From positions 1-57,442 of the forward strand of contig NZ_NPEV01000036.1 of NCBI RefSeq assembly GCF_003258835.1: a DNA stretch of 57,442 nucleotides. The letters are read 5' to 3'. The position numbers and the translations under genes are program-made. Below the pieces are notes generated by a model, which did no database searches, had not been told where the DNA came from, and was given only the letters and a program-made list of their open reading frames with translations. The number at the start of each line of letters is the position of its first letter. Within the stretch, counting starts at the first letter, position 1. Origin of the DNA: Rhodobium orientis. GTDB lineage: Bacteria > Pseudomonadota > Alphaproteobacteria > Rhizobiales > Rhodobiaceae. Below, one piece after another: positions 35,731-44,844 of this stretch.

Positions 35731-35767
35731 GGACCGGCGACTTGCCCGCGGATGGCACCGCCGGTCC
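35731..35767. terminator. Weak shared terminator candidate
   Basis: GGACCGGCG at 35731-35739 pairs with CGCCGGTCC at 35759-35767. It lies between the convergent antiporter and DUF2892 genes. The loop is long (19 bases); on the minus strand the stem is followed by TTTTCTC. Confidence 0.4.
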
Positions 35768-35806
35768 TTCCCCCGGTTACGCGCGAGGAGCGCTTGTCCG
35801 TTGAGG

Positions 35807-36013
35807 CTAGGCGCTCTTCTTGGTGCGCAGACCGAACAGGGTGTAGGCCGGGCACCAGCCGATGATGGCGGTGACGATCGGCACGACGCCGATCCAGCCG
35901 ACCCACTTCCAGGCGATGTCCGCCGGGCCGTAAAGGGCAAAGAGGACGAGCAGCACGCCGACGATGAGGCGCAGGATGCGGTCGACAGACCCCATATTGA
36001 TGAGGGAACCCAT
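35807..36013 (-). CDS. DUF2892 (YgaP-type) inner-membrane protein
   Basis: This 68-residue protein has two membrane helices (ILRLIVGVLLVLFALYG and IGVVPIVTAIIGWCPAYTLFGL). The phrase GWCPAYTLFG is the hallmark of the family, and the Cys may be functional because related YgaP domains accompany a rhodanese. It lies about 130 bases after the Crp/Fnr gene on the same strand. This small protein often sits next to redox-type regulators. Confidence 0.88.
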   Translation of the reverse strand: MGSLINMGSVDRILRLIVGVLLVLFALYGPADIAWKWVGWIGVVPIVTAIIGWCPAYTLFGLRTKKSA

Positions 36014-36144
36014 GGAAAGTCTCCGTTGTTGTGGCCGTCGCCAACGGCGCGGCCGGTGAAACGCTGAAGGCACGTTAACGCAACGCACGGTCGCCTTCCG
36101 TGACTTTGTCACCAAACGAAGAAATGGGGAGTAACTGGCCGATA

Positions 36145-36822
36145 TCAGCCGGCTGCGGCAATGCGCTGAAGGCCCGCGGGATCGCGGATCTCGATGCGGC
36201 CGCGATCGAGTTGAATGAGGCCGTCGCGCTCAAGGGTCTTGAGCTGGCGGCTGACCACCTCCCGGACCGAGCCCAACTCCACAGCGATGTCCTGGTGGGT
36301 GGCGTCGACGGATCCATCCGCGGCGCGCGCAAGGAGCAAGCGGGCAAGGCGGATGTCGAGGCGATGGAAGGCGACGTCTTCCAGCCGCATCAGGATGTCG
36401 GTGAAGCGGCGGCCGAAGCCGGCAAAGACGAGGTCGCGAAAGCCGGCGGAGTCTTCCAGGAGCCGCCGGAAGGCACCGACGCCAACGGCAATGCCGACCG
36501 TTTCCGTCTCGACGATGCCGGTCGCCGAATAGAGTTCTTCGCCGAGCAGGCAGGCGGTCGTCAGGATGCAGCTTTCCGTCGGGCCGACCCGGTAGAGCAC
36601 CACCTCGCGGCCGGTGTCCGACGTCATCTGGACGCGCACCGAGCCCGATTCCACCAGCAGCCATGCGCGGCAGGGATCGCCCGGCGCGAAGACTTCTGCG
36701 CCCGGCGGCAGCGTCATGCGCTGGCCGGCAGCCGAAAGGGCGGCCCGGGCCGGCGCGTCCAGTTGCACCAGTGCCGGAAAGGCGGCGACCCAGTCGCCAG
36801 CCGGTTGCATTGCTTCGCTCAT
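36145..36822 (-). CDS. Crp/Fnr family transcriptional regulator
   Basis: This 225-residue protein has a cyclic-nucleotide-binding-like beta-barrel (residues about 20-120) and a C-terminal winged helix, HQDIAVELGSVREVVSRQLKTLERDGLI (about 170-200). The N-terminal cysteine cluster of Fnr is missing, so it is not an oxygen-sensing iron-sulfur Fnr; single cysteines occur at DPCRAW and ESCILTTACLL. The ligand is unknown. It probably controls itself or the adjacent DUF2892 gene. The ATG at 36822 was chosen; an earlier ATG 12 codons upstream is less conserved. Confidence 0.9.
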   Translation of the reverse strand: MSEAMQPAGDWVAAFPALVQLDAPARAALSAAGQRMTLPPGAEVFAPGDPCRAWLLVESGSVRVQMTSDTGREVVLYRVGPTESCILTTACLLGEELYSATGIVETETVGIAVGVGAFRRLLEDSAGFRDLVFAGFGRRFTDILMRLEDVAFHRLDIRLARLLLARAADGSVDATHQDIAVELGSVREVVSRQLKTLERDGLIQLDRGRIEIRDPAGLQRIAAAG

Positions 36823-36966
36823 GGCCGATCTTTGGCACCCGGACGGGCCCGAGCGCAATAGCCCATCATCGCACCGGCGATCCGCGCCGCCGCAAAACCG
36901 CCACCAGGGCGTGGTTCCGTCTCGCCTTGAACCACGTTACCCTTGGCCAAACTCCAAGAGGCGTCC

Positions 36967-37290
36967 ATGATTCACACCGTCCTTGCCGGCTTCGGCCTTG
37001 CCTTCGGGCTCTTTTCCTTCGACGGCGATATTCCGCTGCAGCCCTTCGAGGCGCCGCCCTACGCCTACGGCACGGCCTATGACTGCCGCATCGCGGTGCC
37101 GAAATACGGCGCCGACCGGGTCTGGACCGGCCGTTTTGCCGGAACCCTCGCCGACGAGCCGGCGCGCCAGCTCTCCGACGTCGCCTGCTTTGCCAGCCAC
37201 ACCGAATGCCGCGCCTGGCTCGCCATCTGGCAGGGCGAGGTCAACGGCGTCATCCGGCTGCAAAGCTGCACGCCGGGCTATCGCGACTGA
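36967..37290 (+). CDS. Small exported protein of unknown function
   Basis: This 107-residue protein begins with a hydrophobic segment (VLAGFGLAFGLFSFDG) that may be a signal or anchor. The rest is soluble with four cysteines (in YDCRI, VACFAS, ECRAW and QSCTPGY), which could form disulfides if exported. I do not recognise a family. AGAGG lies upstream of the ATG at 36967, and a good terminator follows, which supports a real transcription unit. Confidence 0.68.
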   Translation: MIHTVLAGFGLAFGLFSFDGDIPLQPFEAPPYAYGTAYDCRIAVPKYGADRVWTGRFAGTLADEPARQLSDVACFASHTECRAWLAIWQGEVNGVIRLQSCTPGYRD

Positions 37291-37316
37291 TCGCGCTGTT
37301 TTCGCAAGACCGGGCA

Positions 37317-37347
37317 TAAAAAACGGCGGATCGCTCCGCCGTTTTTC
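37317..37347. terminator. Bidirectional Rho-independent terminator
   Basis: AAAACGGCGGA pairs with TCCGCCGTTTTT around a four-base loop, with A/T runs on both sides. It lies between the small exported protein (plus) and sodB (minus) and should serve both. Confidence 0.88.
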
Positions 37348-37376
37348 GTATTGAATGGTTTTAGCTATCGACGCCG

Positions 37377-37976
37377 TCAGCTCGCGGCCTCGTAGAGCTC
37401 CTCGACATATTCCCAGTTGATGAGACTGTCGACGAAGGCGGCGAGGTAGTCCGGGCGCTTGTTGCGGTAGTCGATGTAATAGGAATGCTCCCAGACATCG
37501 CAGCCGAGGATCGGCGTGCCGCCGTGCACCAGCGGGTTCTCGCCGTTCGGCGTCTTCATGATCTCAAGCTTGCCGTCCTTGACGGCGACCCAAGCCCAGC
37601 CGGAGCCGAACTGGGCAGCGCCTGCGGCGATGAAGTCCTCGCGGAACTTGTCGTAGCCGCCAAGATCGGACTCGATCGCCTTGGCGAGCTTCTCCGGCAG
37701 GCTCTTGCCGCCGCCGCCGGCCTTCATCCACTTCCAGAAATGGGTGTGGTTGTAGTGCTGGGCGACGTTGTTGAAGATGCCGGCATCCTTGCCGAAGGAG
37801 CCCGTGACGACCTCTTCGATGCTCTTGCCCTCGAACTCGGTGCCCTTCACCAGGTCGTTGCCCTTGGTGACATAGGTCTGGTGGTGCTTGTCGTGGTGGT
37901 ATTCGAGCGTTTCGGCGGACATGTAGGGCGCCAGCGCGTCGTAGGCGTAAGGCAGATCGGCCAGTTCAAAAGCCAT
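37377..37976 (-). CDS. sodB: Iron/manganese superoxide dismutase
   Basis: This 199-residue cytosolic enzyme dismutates superoxide. Metal ligands are His27 in YHHDKHHQ, the His in NNVAQHYNHTHFW, and the Asp and His in CDVWEHSYYIDY. The segment AAQFGSGWAWV fits the iron-type, alphaproteobacterial form, but the metal cannot be fixed from this alone. The ATG at 37976 follows a GGAGG Shine-Dalgarno. It lies downstream of the aminotransferase gene, with a small hairpin and its own promoter space between them. Confidence 0.96.
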   Translation of the reverse strand: MAFELADLPYAYDALAPYMSAETLEYHHDKHHQTYVTKGNDLVKGTEFEGKSIEEVVTGSFGKDAGIFNNVAQHYNHTHFWKWMKAGGGGKSLPEKLAKAIESDLGGYDKFREDFIAAGAAQFGSGWAWVAVKDGKLEIMKTPNGENPLVHGGTPILGCDVWEHSYYIDYRNKRPDYLAAFVDSLINWEYVEELYEAAS

Positions 37977-38011
37977 TTGGGCCTCCTTGAATCGGTGTAA
38001 AGAAGTCAAAT

Positions 38012-38028
38012 GCCGGCGAAACGCCGGC
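38012..38028. terminator. Small GC hairpin between ilvE and sodB
   Basis: GCCGGCG-AAAC-GCCGGC forms a compact hairpin upstream of sodB. It may end the aminotransferase transcript or lie in the sodB leader. No strong T-run follows. Confidence 0.4.
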
Positions 38029-38138
38029 TAGAAAGGGACACCTGTGTAAATAGGTCGCATCAGGGCCTAAGGCAATCTCCGGATCGGATTAACACGGAGT
38101 ATTTTGCCCTTCGCCGCGGTCGGCCCGCCGCCTCTCGA

Positions 38139-39002
38139 TCATCCGCCCGCGTGGGCGAAATCCCAGTAGAGGTCACGGGCCATCTTGGCGATCGGTCCGG
38201 GCTGCAATTCCCTCTCATCGATACGCGAAACGGGCACGACCTTGGAAATGTTCCCTGTCGAGAAGATTTCGTCGGCGCCGAGGAAATCGTCATAGGTCAG
38301 CGTCGTCTCGGCGACGGTGATGCCGGCTCCGCGAAGGAGGGCGATGATGCGCTGGCGGGTGATGCCGTTGAGGAAGGTGCCATTCGGGACCGGCGTCAAC
38401 GCGGTGCCGTCCCGGACCATGAAAACGTTGGCGGTGGCAAGCTCGGCGACGTTGCCGAGCATGTCGAGCGCCAGTGCGTTGTCGAAGCCCTTGGCATGGG
38501 CCTCGTTCAGCATGCGGGCATTGTTGGGATAGAGGCAGGCGGCCTTGGCGTTGACCGGCATGGTCTCGATGGTCGGGCGGCGGAAGCGCGTTTTCGTGAC
38601 CGTCGTGGTCTTGCCCTGCGGCGGCATCGGCACCTCGAACAAGCAGAGGCAGAAGCGGGTGGACTCCGGATCGGCGGCGACGACGAACGGCCCGCCTCGC
38701 TCGGCCCAATAGGTCGGGCGCACATAGATCGCGGCATCGGGGGCGAATTTCGCGGCGCCCTCGTGCGTCAGCTCCACCATCTCGCCGACCTCCTTGACCG
38801 GTTTCAGCCCGAGGGCGACGGCGGAGTCGTTGAGGCGGGCGCAATGGCGGTCGAGGTCGGGCGCAACGCCCTCGAACACGCGGGCGCCGTCGAAGACGGT
38901 CGAGCCGAGCCAGGCGGCATGGGTGCGCGGCCCGATGATGGGCGGGTTGCCCTCGATCCAGCCGCCGTCGATCCAGGTCCAGGTTTGCGACCAATCCGCC
39001 AT
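38139..39002 (-). CDS. ilvE: Branched-chain amino acid aminotransferase
   Basis: This 287-residue class IV PLP enzyme moves an amino group between branched-chain amino acids and 2-oxoglutarate, in the last step of Ile/Leu/Val synthesis. The PLP lysine is probably Lys153 in VNAKAACLYPN. GNVAELATANVFMVRDG and FLNGITRQRIIALL are family hallmarks. The related 4-amino-4-deoxychorismate lyase and D-amino acid transaminase groups share this fold, so substrate specificity is inferred from overall similarity. It is a single copy here without other ilv genes. Confidence 0.9.
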   Translation of the reverse strand: MADWSQTWTWIDGGWIEGNPPIIGPRTHAAWLGSTVFDGARVFEGVAPDLDRHCARLNDSAVALGLKPVKEVGEMVELTHEGAAKFAPDAAIYVRPTYWAERGGPFVVAADPESTRFCLCLFEVPMPPQGKTTTVTKTRFRRPTIETMPVNAKAACLYPNNARMLNEAHAKGFDNALALDMLGNVAELATANVFMVRDGTALTPVPNGTFLNGITRQRIIALLRGAGITVAETTLTYDDFLGADEIFSTGNISKVVPVSRIDERELQPGPIAKMARDLYWDFAHAGG

Positions 39003-39163
39003 GTCGTGTCCTCCGATATGCCGGTGTGATCGAACGCTGCGGCGGGGACGCCGTCAACACCCGCGGCGGCAAAAAAGCATTCGGTCGCGGCTTGCGCATC
39101 TGTTCCTGCTATGTTCTTATTGGTGCAATCGCGACGGCAGCAAACAGCCGGGCGGAGGAAACC

Positions 39164-39604
39164 GTGGAACAGCGCCTCAACATGATCACGCTCGGCGTCG
39201 ACGACGTTGGCGCGACGAAGCGGTTCTTTGCCGACGGGCTCGGCTGGCAACCCTCAGGGTTCGAGAGCCCGGAGATCGTCTTCTTTGCCCTGCCCGGCAC
39301 CGTGCTGGCGCTGTTCGGCCGCACGGCCCTTGCCGAGGATGTGGGCTCGGAGATCGGCCCGGCCGGGCGCGACGGCGTCACCATCGCCTGGAACGGGCGC
39401 AGCGAGGCGGAGGTCGACGCGGCCTATGCGCGGGCGGTTTCTGCCGGCGCGCGGCCGGTGAAGCCGCCGCAGCGCGTGTTCTGGGGCGGCTATTCGTCCT
39501 ATGTCCGCATCCCGGGCGGCCATTTCCTTGAGATCGCCTTCGTGCCCGACTTCCCGATGGACGATGCCGGAATGTTGCAACTGCCGCCGCCGAAAGACGC
39601 TTGA
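39164..39604 (+). CDS. VOC (glyoxalase/bleomycin-resistance fold) protein
   Basis: This 146-residue protein has the betaalphabetabetabeta repeat of the VOC superfamily: MITLGVDDVGATKRFFADGLGW at the start and SSYVRIPGGHFLEIAF near the end, where the final His and Glu are candidate metal ligands. The substrate is unknown. The GTG at 39164 has GGAGGAAACC just upstream and was chosen over the ATG six codons later. It is divergent from ilvE and followed by the haloacid dehalogenase gene. Confidence 0.88.
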   Translation: MEQRLNMITLGVDDVGATKRFFADGLGWQPSGFESPEIVFFALPGTVLALFGRTALAEDVGSEIGPAGRDGVTIAWNGRSEAEVDAAYARAVSAGARPVKPPQRVFWGGYSSYVRIPGGHFLEIAFVPDFPMDDAGMLQLPPPKDA

Positions 39605-39679
39605 CGGCGGCGGTCCGGCCCGGTTCCCTTGGCGCCCGTCACAAACGCGCGCTACCGCCCAACCGCAGGACCGTCCGCC

Positions 39680-40342
39680 ATGTCGCATTCCGTCTTTGTC
39701 TTCGATGCCTATGGGACGCTCTTCGACGTCCATGCGGCGGTGCGCCGGCACGCCGAGGCGGTCGGCCCGGACGGTCAGAAGCTGTCGGAGATCTGGCGCG
39801 CCAAGCAGCTCGAATATTCCTGGGTCCGCTCGCTGATGGACCGCTACCAGGACTTCTGGAGCTTGACGGAGCAGGCACTCGACTTCGCCTTCCGGGCCGT
39901 GCCGAGCGCCGATACCTCCGTCAAGCCGATGCTGCTCGATGCCTATCGCGAGCTCGACGCTTATCCGGAAGTGCCGGAGGTGCTGAAGGGCCTGAAGGAG
40001 GCCGGCTGCCGCTTGGCGATCCTGTCCAACGGTTCGCCGGAGATGCTGGACTCCGCCGTCCGCTCGGCCTGCATTGCCGACTATCTCGACGCCGTCATCT
40101 CCGTCGACGAACTCCGTGCCTACAAGACCGACCCGCGCATCTACGAGATGGTGACCACGCAGTTCCGGGTGTACCCGGAAGCCGTCTCGTTCCAGTCGTC
40201 GAACCGCTGGGACGTCGCCGGCGCAACCGCCTTCGGGTTCCGGACCGTGTGGATCAACCGGGCCGGCGTGCCGGACGAATATTCGGACCTGCCGCCGGCC
40301 GTCGTCCTCAAGGACCTTTCGGGCCTGCCCCACCTCGGCTGA
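39680..40342 (+). CDS. Haloacid dehalogenase type II
   Basis: This 220-residue HAD-superfamily enzyme is predicted to hydrolyse L-2-haloacids. The nucleophile is Asp9 in VFVFDAYGTLFDV, followed by LSNGSPEML (substrate and phosphate-type loop), AYKTDPRIYEM with the catalytic Lys, and SFQSSNRWDVAGA with the Ser-Asn-Asp set of L-2-haloacid dehalogenases. The key residues are present, so it should be active, though the natural substrate may not be halogenated. It lies 75 bases after the VOC gene. Confidence 0.9.
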   Translation: MSHSVFVFDAYGTLFDVHAAVRRHAEAVGPDGQKLSEIWRAKQLEYSWVRSLMDRYQDFWSLTEQALDFAFRAVPSADTSVKPMLLDAYRELDAYPEVPEVLKGLKEAGCRLAILSNGSPEMLDSAVRSACIADYLDAVISVDELRAYKTDPRIYEMVTTQFRVYPEAVSFQSSNRWDVAGATAFGFRTVWINRAGVPDEYSDLPPAVVLKDLSGLPHLG

Positions 40343-40354
40343 ATCCTCTTCCGC

Positions 40355-41746
40355 TTATGCCGTCTCGGCAAGCTCGCCGATGAGCCGGGCCCAGGAGCGG
40401 ATGCCCTTGTGGAAGCTCGTCAGCTCGTATTTCTCGTTCGGCGAATGGATGCGGTCGTCGTCGAGGCCGAAGCCGATCATCAGCGACTGCATTCCGAGCG
40501 TCTTCTGGAAATCCGTTGCGATCGGGATCGAGCCGCCCATGGCGATCAGGGCCGCGGGCTTGTTCCATTCCTCCTCCAGGACCTTGCGGCCCTTGGCAAG
40601 GAACGGGTCGTCGAAGGGAATGGTGAGCGCCGCGCCGGAGCCGTGCGCGTGGAATTCGGCCGAGCAGTCCGCCGGCAGGCTCTCCTCCACATATTTGCGG
40701 AAGGCGGCGCGGATCGCCTGCGGGTCCTGGTCGCCGACGAGGCGGAACGAGACCTTGGCCGAGGCCTCGGCCGGGATCACGGTCTTGAAGCCGTCGCCAG
40801 TGTAGCCGCCGGTGATGCCGTTGACCTCGCAGGTCGGCCGCGACCAGATCTGCTCCAGCACCGTGCGCCCCGTCTCGCCGGCAGGAACCGACAGGCCGAT
40901 CTCCGCCAGGAAAGCCTCGCCGTCGAAGCCGAGGTCGTCCCACATCGCCTTGATATCGTCGGGGAGGTCCGGGACGCCGTCGTAAAAGCCCGGCAGGGTC
41001 ACACGGCCGGCATCGTCGTGGAGACCGGCGAGGATTTTCGCCAGCACATGGATCGGGTTGCGGGCGGCGGAGCCGAACATGCCGGAATGGAGGTCCATGT
41101 TCGCCGCCTTGACGGTGACCTCGTCGCTGGTGAGGCCGCGCAGCATGGTGGAGATCGCCGGCGTTTCCCGGTCCCACATGGAGGTGTCGCAGATGAGGGC
41201 GAGGTCGGCCTTCAGCTCCTCGGTGTTCTCGGCAAGGAACGGCCCGACGGACTTGCTGCCGGACTCCTCCTCGCCTTCCAGGAGCACGGTGACCGGGACC
41301 GGCAGCGAGCCGGTCTCCTCGATCCAGGCGCGTGCGGCCTCCACGAAGGTCATGAGCTGGCCCTTGTCGTCGGCAGACCCCCGGGCAACGATCATCCTTG
41401 AGCCGTCGTCGCGGGCAACGAGCTGCGGCTCGAAGGGATCGGTGTTCCAGAGTTCGACCGGGTCGACCGGCTGGACGTCGTAGTGGCCGTAGAAGAGGAC
41501 GTGCGGGCCCCTGGCGCCGGCGTCCTTGCGGTGGCCGACGACCATCGGCTTGCCGATGGTCTTGCGGGGCTCGGCGGCGATGCCGATGGCGCTCAACTGG
41601 GCGGCGCACCAGTCGGCGGCGGCGCGGCAGTCGGCGTCAAAGGCGGCATCGGTGGAAATCGACTTGATCCGGATCAGCTCGAAAAGCCGCTCCAGGCTGT
41701 CATTGAGATTGGCATCGATGCGGGAAAGGACGGCATTCAGCGACAT
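40355..41746 (-). CDS. M20 family metallopeptidase (dipeptidase)
   Basis: This 463-residue zinc peptidase has the metal motif YGHYDVQPVDP and the catalytic EGEEESGS. A dimerisation domain (VTLPGFYDGV, ITGGYTGDGFKTVIP) is inserted as in carnosinase/CPG2-type members. GGSIPIATDFQKTLG and NEKYELTSFHKGIR are further family cues. No signal peptide is seen, so it is probably cytoplasmic. It is convergent with the dehalogenase gene, with only a dozen bases between them. Confidence 0.92.
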   Translation of the reverse strand: MSLNAVLSRIDANLNDSLERLFELIRIKSISTDAAFDADCRAAADWCAAQLSAIGIAAEPRKTIGKPMVVGHRKDAGARGPHVLFYGHYDVQPVDPVELWNTDPFEPQLVARDDGSRMIVARGSADDKGQLMTFVEAARAWIEETGSLPVPVTVLLEGEEESGSKSVGPFLAENTEELKADLALICDTSMWDRETPAISTMLRGLTSDEVTVKAANMDLHSGMFGSAARNPIHVLAKILAGLHDDAGRVTLPGFYDGVPDLPDDIKAMWDDLGFDGEAFLAEIGLSVPAGETGRTVLEQIWSRPTCEVNGITGGYTGDGFKTVIPAEASAKVSFRLVGDQDPQAIRAAFRKYVEESLPADCSAEFHAHGSGAALTIPFDDPFLAKGRKVLEEEWNKPAALIAMGGSIPIATDFQKTLGMQSLMIGFGLDDDRIHSPNEKYELTSFHKGIRSWARLIGELAETA

Positions 41747-41823
41747 GGAAACGGGGCTCCGGAGTGATACGGCCGGCGGGGAGCGTCGGTCGACGGGTTC
41801 AAATAACTGCGGCAGGCGGCACG

Positions 41824-43374
41824 TCAGAAGCCGCGCTTCAGGCTGCCGAGGATACCGCGGAAGATGTCGCGGCCGATCGTATCCGGCAAGCGGTCGACGC
41901 GTTTTCGAAGCGCGTCCGTGACGCCGTCGACGACCGACTTGACGGCCCTCTCGGTCAGGGAATCTGGCTGCGCGGTGCGGCGGGTGCGTGTCGAGCGCGT
42001 GCGCTTGGCCGAGCCGTATTCCCGGCGGATGCGTTCCAGTTCGCGGTCCTCTTCCTCCTGGCGCCGCTGCTCCTCTTCCTGGCGCGCCTTTTCCTCGGCC
42101 TTGCGCTGCAGGACCTCATAGGCCGAGTTGCGGTCGATGGCCTCGTCGTAGCGGCCAAGGAGCGGGCTCCTTGCGATCAGCTCTTCGCGCTCGGCATCGG
42201 TGATCGGCCCGAGCCGCGAGGACGGCGGGCGGATCAGCGTCTGCTGGACGATGGAGGGCACGCCTTTTTCCGCAAGGGTCGAGACGAGCGCCTCGCCGAC
42301 GCCGAGTTCGGTGATCGCGCGTTCCGTATCCAGCTCGGGATTGGGCCGGAAGGTTTCCGCCGCGGCGCGCACGGCCCGCTGGTCGCGCGGGGTGTAGGCG
42401 CGAAGGGCGTGCTGGACCCGGTTGCCGAGCTGGCCGAGCACCTCGTCCGGGACGTCGAGCGGGTTCTGGGTGACGAAATAGACGCCGACGCCCTTGGAGC
42501 GGATCAATCGCACCACCTGCTCGACCTTGTCGAGAAGCGCCTTCGGCGCCTCGTCGAAGAGGAGATGGGCCTCGTCGAAGAAGAAGACGAGCTTCGGCTT
42601 TTCCGGGTCGCCGACCTCCGGCAGTTCCTCGAACAGCTCCGACATCAGCCACAGGAGGAAGGTCGCGTAGAGCCGCGGGCTCGCCATCAACCGGTCGGCG
42701 GCGAGCACATTGATCGTGCCCCTGCCGTTGGCGTCGGTGCGCATGAGGTCGGCGATGCTGAGCGCAGGCTCGCCGAAGAAGGCCTCGCCGCCCTGCTCTT
42801 CCAGCACCAGGAGGCGGCGCTGGATGGCGCCGATCGAGGCGGTCGAGACGCGGCCGTAACGGACCGAGATCTCCTTGCGGCGCTCGTCGAGATGGGTCAG
42901 CAGCGAGCGCAGATCCTTCAGATCGAGCAGCAGCAGCCGCTCGTCGTCGGCGAGCGCGAAGGCGATGTTGAGAACGCCCTCCTGCACGTCGGTGAGTTCC
43001 AGGAGGCGCGACAGGAGGAGCGGACCCATCTCGGAGACCGTGGTGCGGATCGGATGGCCCTTTTCGCCGAAGAGGTCCCAGAACACCGTCGGGAACGCCT
43101 CGTAGCGGTAGTCCGCAAAGCCGATGGTCTCGGCGCGCTTTTTCAGGAAGTCCTTTTCCGTGCCGGCGACCGCGATGCCGGAGAGGTCGCCCTTGATGTC
43201 GGCGCAGAAGACCGGCACGCCGGCGGCGCAGAACCCCTCCGCCAGGATCTGCAGAGAAACGGTCTTGCCGGTGCCGGTGGCGCCGGTGACGAGGCCGTGG
43301 CGGTTGGCGTATCTGAGCGCGATGTATTCCGGCTTGACGCTGGTTCCGAGATAGACCGCGGTGTCGCTGAGCAT
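41824..43374 (-). CDS. HerA-like ATPase (DUF853)
   Basis: This 516-residue protein has a P-loop at residues 31-38 (GATGTGKT) and a Walker B-like [17 protein letters not shown], then [20 protein letters not shown], all typical of the HerA/FtsK-like DUF853 ATPases. The C-terminal 100 residues are highly charged ([19 protein letters not shown]) and probably form a coiled coil. HerA relatives act on DNA ends with nuclease NurA, but no nurA gene is adjacent and the role of the DUF853 branch is not established. The shape suggests a DNA or protein translocase. Confidence 0.9.
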   Translation of the reverse strand: MLSDTAVYLGTSVKPEYIALRYANRHGLVTGATGTGKTVSLQILAEGFCAAGVPVFCADIKGDLSGIAVAGTEKDFLKKRAETIGFADYRYEAFPTVFWDLFGEKGHPIRTTVSEMGPLLLSRLLELTDVQEGVLNIAFALADDERLLLLDLKDLRSLLTHLDERRKEISVRYGRVSTASIGAIQRRLLVLEEQGGEAFFGEPALSIADLMRTDANGRGTINVLAADRLMASPRLYATFLLWLMSELFEELPEVGDPEKPKLVFFFDEAHLLFDEAPKALLDKVEQVVRLIRSKGVGVYFVTQNPLDVPDEVLGQLGNRVQHALRAYTPRDQRAVRAAAETFRPNPELDTERAITELGVGEALVSTLAEKGVPSIVQQTLIRPPSSRLGPITDAEREELIARSPLLGRYDEAIDRNSAYEVLQRKAEEKARQEEEQRRQEEEDRELERIRREYGSAKRTRSTRTRRTAQPDSLTERAVKSVVDGVTDALRKRVDRLPDTIGRDIFRGILGSLKRGF

Positions 43375-43588
43375 TGGCAGGTCTCCGATGGGGATCGTCC
43401 CTTATAGGAGCCTGTTCGCCGGGCGACAACAAAGCCGATGATCCCGAAATGGAACAAGGAATATGGAAACCGGATTGTATACGTGGCTTCAGTAACACGG
43501 CACGGCCAAAAACGCCCGGCAGCGCTTGTTTTTGACGGTTTGCTGGTGTCACAGTGTCGGCCACTCGCCGGACAAGGAGCGCCCGCCC

Positions 43589-43996
43589 ATGGACGAGCTG
43601 ATCGCTCGCATCGTCGCAAAAGTCGGCATAGACGAAGCAACGGCCCGCCAGGCCGTCGCCATTATCCTGCGATTTATCGAGAAAGATGGCGACACGGAGA
43701 AAGTGGCGCCGCTGATCGATGCCATTCCGGGCTCGCGGCAGTTCCTTGCCGAGCACGCGCCGGAGGAAGAGCAGAAGAGCGGGCTGTTCGGCGGCCTCGG
43801 CAACATGCTCGGCGGCCTCGGCGGCGCCATGGGCGCGATGGCCGCGCTGAACCAGCTCACCAGCGCCGGGCTCGACATCGACCAGGTCAAGGGAACCGCC
43901 CACGAGATCGTCGGTTTCGCCAAGGAAAAGACCGATCCGCAACAGGTCGACGCAGCGATCTCGTCGATCCCTGGCCTCAGCCAGATCGCCATCTAG
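43589..43996 (+). CDS. DUF2267/DUF2780-like small protein
   Basis: This 135-residue protein has an N-terminal helical DUF2267-like part (MDELIARIVAKVGIDEATAR, AVAIILRFIEKDGDTEKVAP), a Gly/Met-rich segment (GGLGNMLGGLGGAMGAMAAL) and a C-terminal helical part (TDPQQVDAAISSIPGLSQI). AAGGAG lies upstream of the ATG at 43589. It is divergent from the HerA-like gene, across a 214-base promoter region. The function is unknown. Confidence 0.8.
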   Translation: MDELIARIVAKVGIDEATARQAVAIILRFIEKDGDTEKVAPLIDAIPGSRQFLAEHAPEEEQKSGLFGGLGNMLGGLGGAMGAMAALNQLTSAGLDIDQVKGTAHEIVGFAKEKTDPQQVDAAISSIPGLSQIAI

Positions 43997-44149
43997 AGCG
44001 CGCCGCCCCTGGCCCGTCGCCGGCCTCGGGACAACGGCGTGCATGAGAATACAGAGACAGGACGGACAGACGTCGATCGGAAGGCGGTCCGTTCCCGGGG
44101 GTCCCGCCGCGGTGGCGGGGTGACACAGCAGCGTGGAGGTTACAGGTCA

Positions 44150-44560
44150 ATGTCGTCCTATCCAATTCTGGATATTGAGGGAATCGGTCCGAAATTCGCC
44201 GAGAAGCTGAAGGCCGTGGGCATTCGCACCACCGGCAAGCTGCTCGATCGCGCAAAGGATCCGAAAGGCCGCAAGCAGCTCGCCGAAGACAGCGGCATCG
44301 ACGAGACCCTGATCCTGAAATGGGCCAACATGGCCGACCTCATGCGCATCAAGGGCGTTGCGGAAGAATATTCCGAACTCCTGGAAGCGGCCGGCGTCGA
44401 CACGGTGAAGGAACTGAAGCACCGCAACGCCGCCAACCTCACCGCCAAGATGGCCGAGGTGAACGGAACCAAGAAGCTTGTGCGCCTGCTGCCGAGCGAA
44501 AAGAACGTCACCAAATGGATCGAGGAAGCAAAGACGCTCGATCCGATGATGACGTACTGA
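44150..44560 (+). CDS. DUF4332 protein (helix-hairpin-helix type)
   Basis: This 136-residue protein is built of two helix-hairpin-helix units: ILDIEGIGPKFAEKLKAVGI near the start and MRIKGVAEEYSELLEAAGVD in the middle. This matches DUF4332, which resembles DNA-binding HhH domains in polymerases and ligases. The start at 44150 has GGAGGT about ten bases upstream. The 3' end carries a tandem duplication of TGATGATGACGTAC spanning the stop codon. A nucleic-acid-binding role is inferred. Confidence 0.87.
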   Translation: MSSYPILDIEGIGPKFAEKLKAVGIRTTGKLLDRAKDPKGRKQLAEDSGIDETLILKWANMADLMRIKGVAEEYSELLEAAGVDTVKELKHRNAANLTAKMAEVNGTKKLVRLLPSEKNVTKWIEEAKTLDPMMTY

Positions 44561-44844
44561 TGATGACGTACTAGAGCGTTTCACTCCTGATATCGAACGG
44601 CTGATCGAGCGGGGGCCGCGCCGCGGTCCCCCTTGCCGGCGTGCGCTTGTGACGGCCGTCCGCTCCGGCCCGAGCCGTGCCCGGAGCGAATCCGACGCGG
44701 GCTTTTTTTGCCATTTCCCGCATGCCGCGACACCGATTCGCGGCCTCGCACGCGGGGCCTTGCAACCAAAAGTATGCATAATTGACCCATTGGGTCGGTG
44801 GATATCGCATCGCCGGGCGAGATCCGGCGCGTCCGCGGGCGACC

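Noticed and set aside
36145-36822. Oxygen-sensing Fnr
   Set aside because: The N-terminal cysteine cluster needed for a 4Fe-4S centre is absent, so it is kept as a general Crp/Fnr regulator.
41824-43374. Part of a HerA-NurA or SIR2-HerA defence system
   Set aside because: No NurA, SIR2 or DUF4297 gene is adjacent. The DUF853 branch is widespread as a single gene in proteobacteria.
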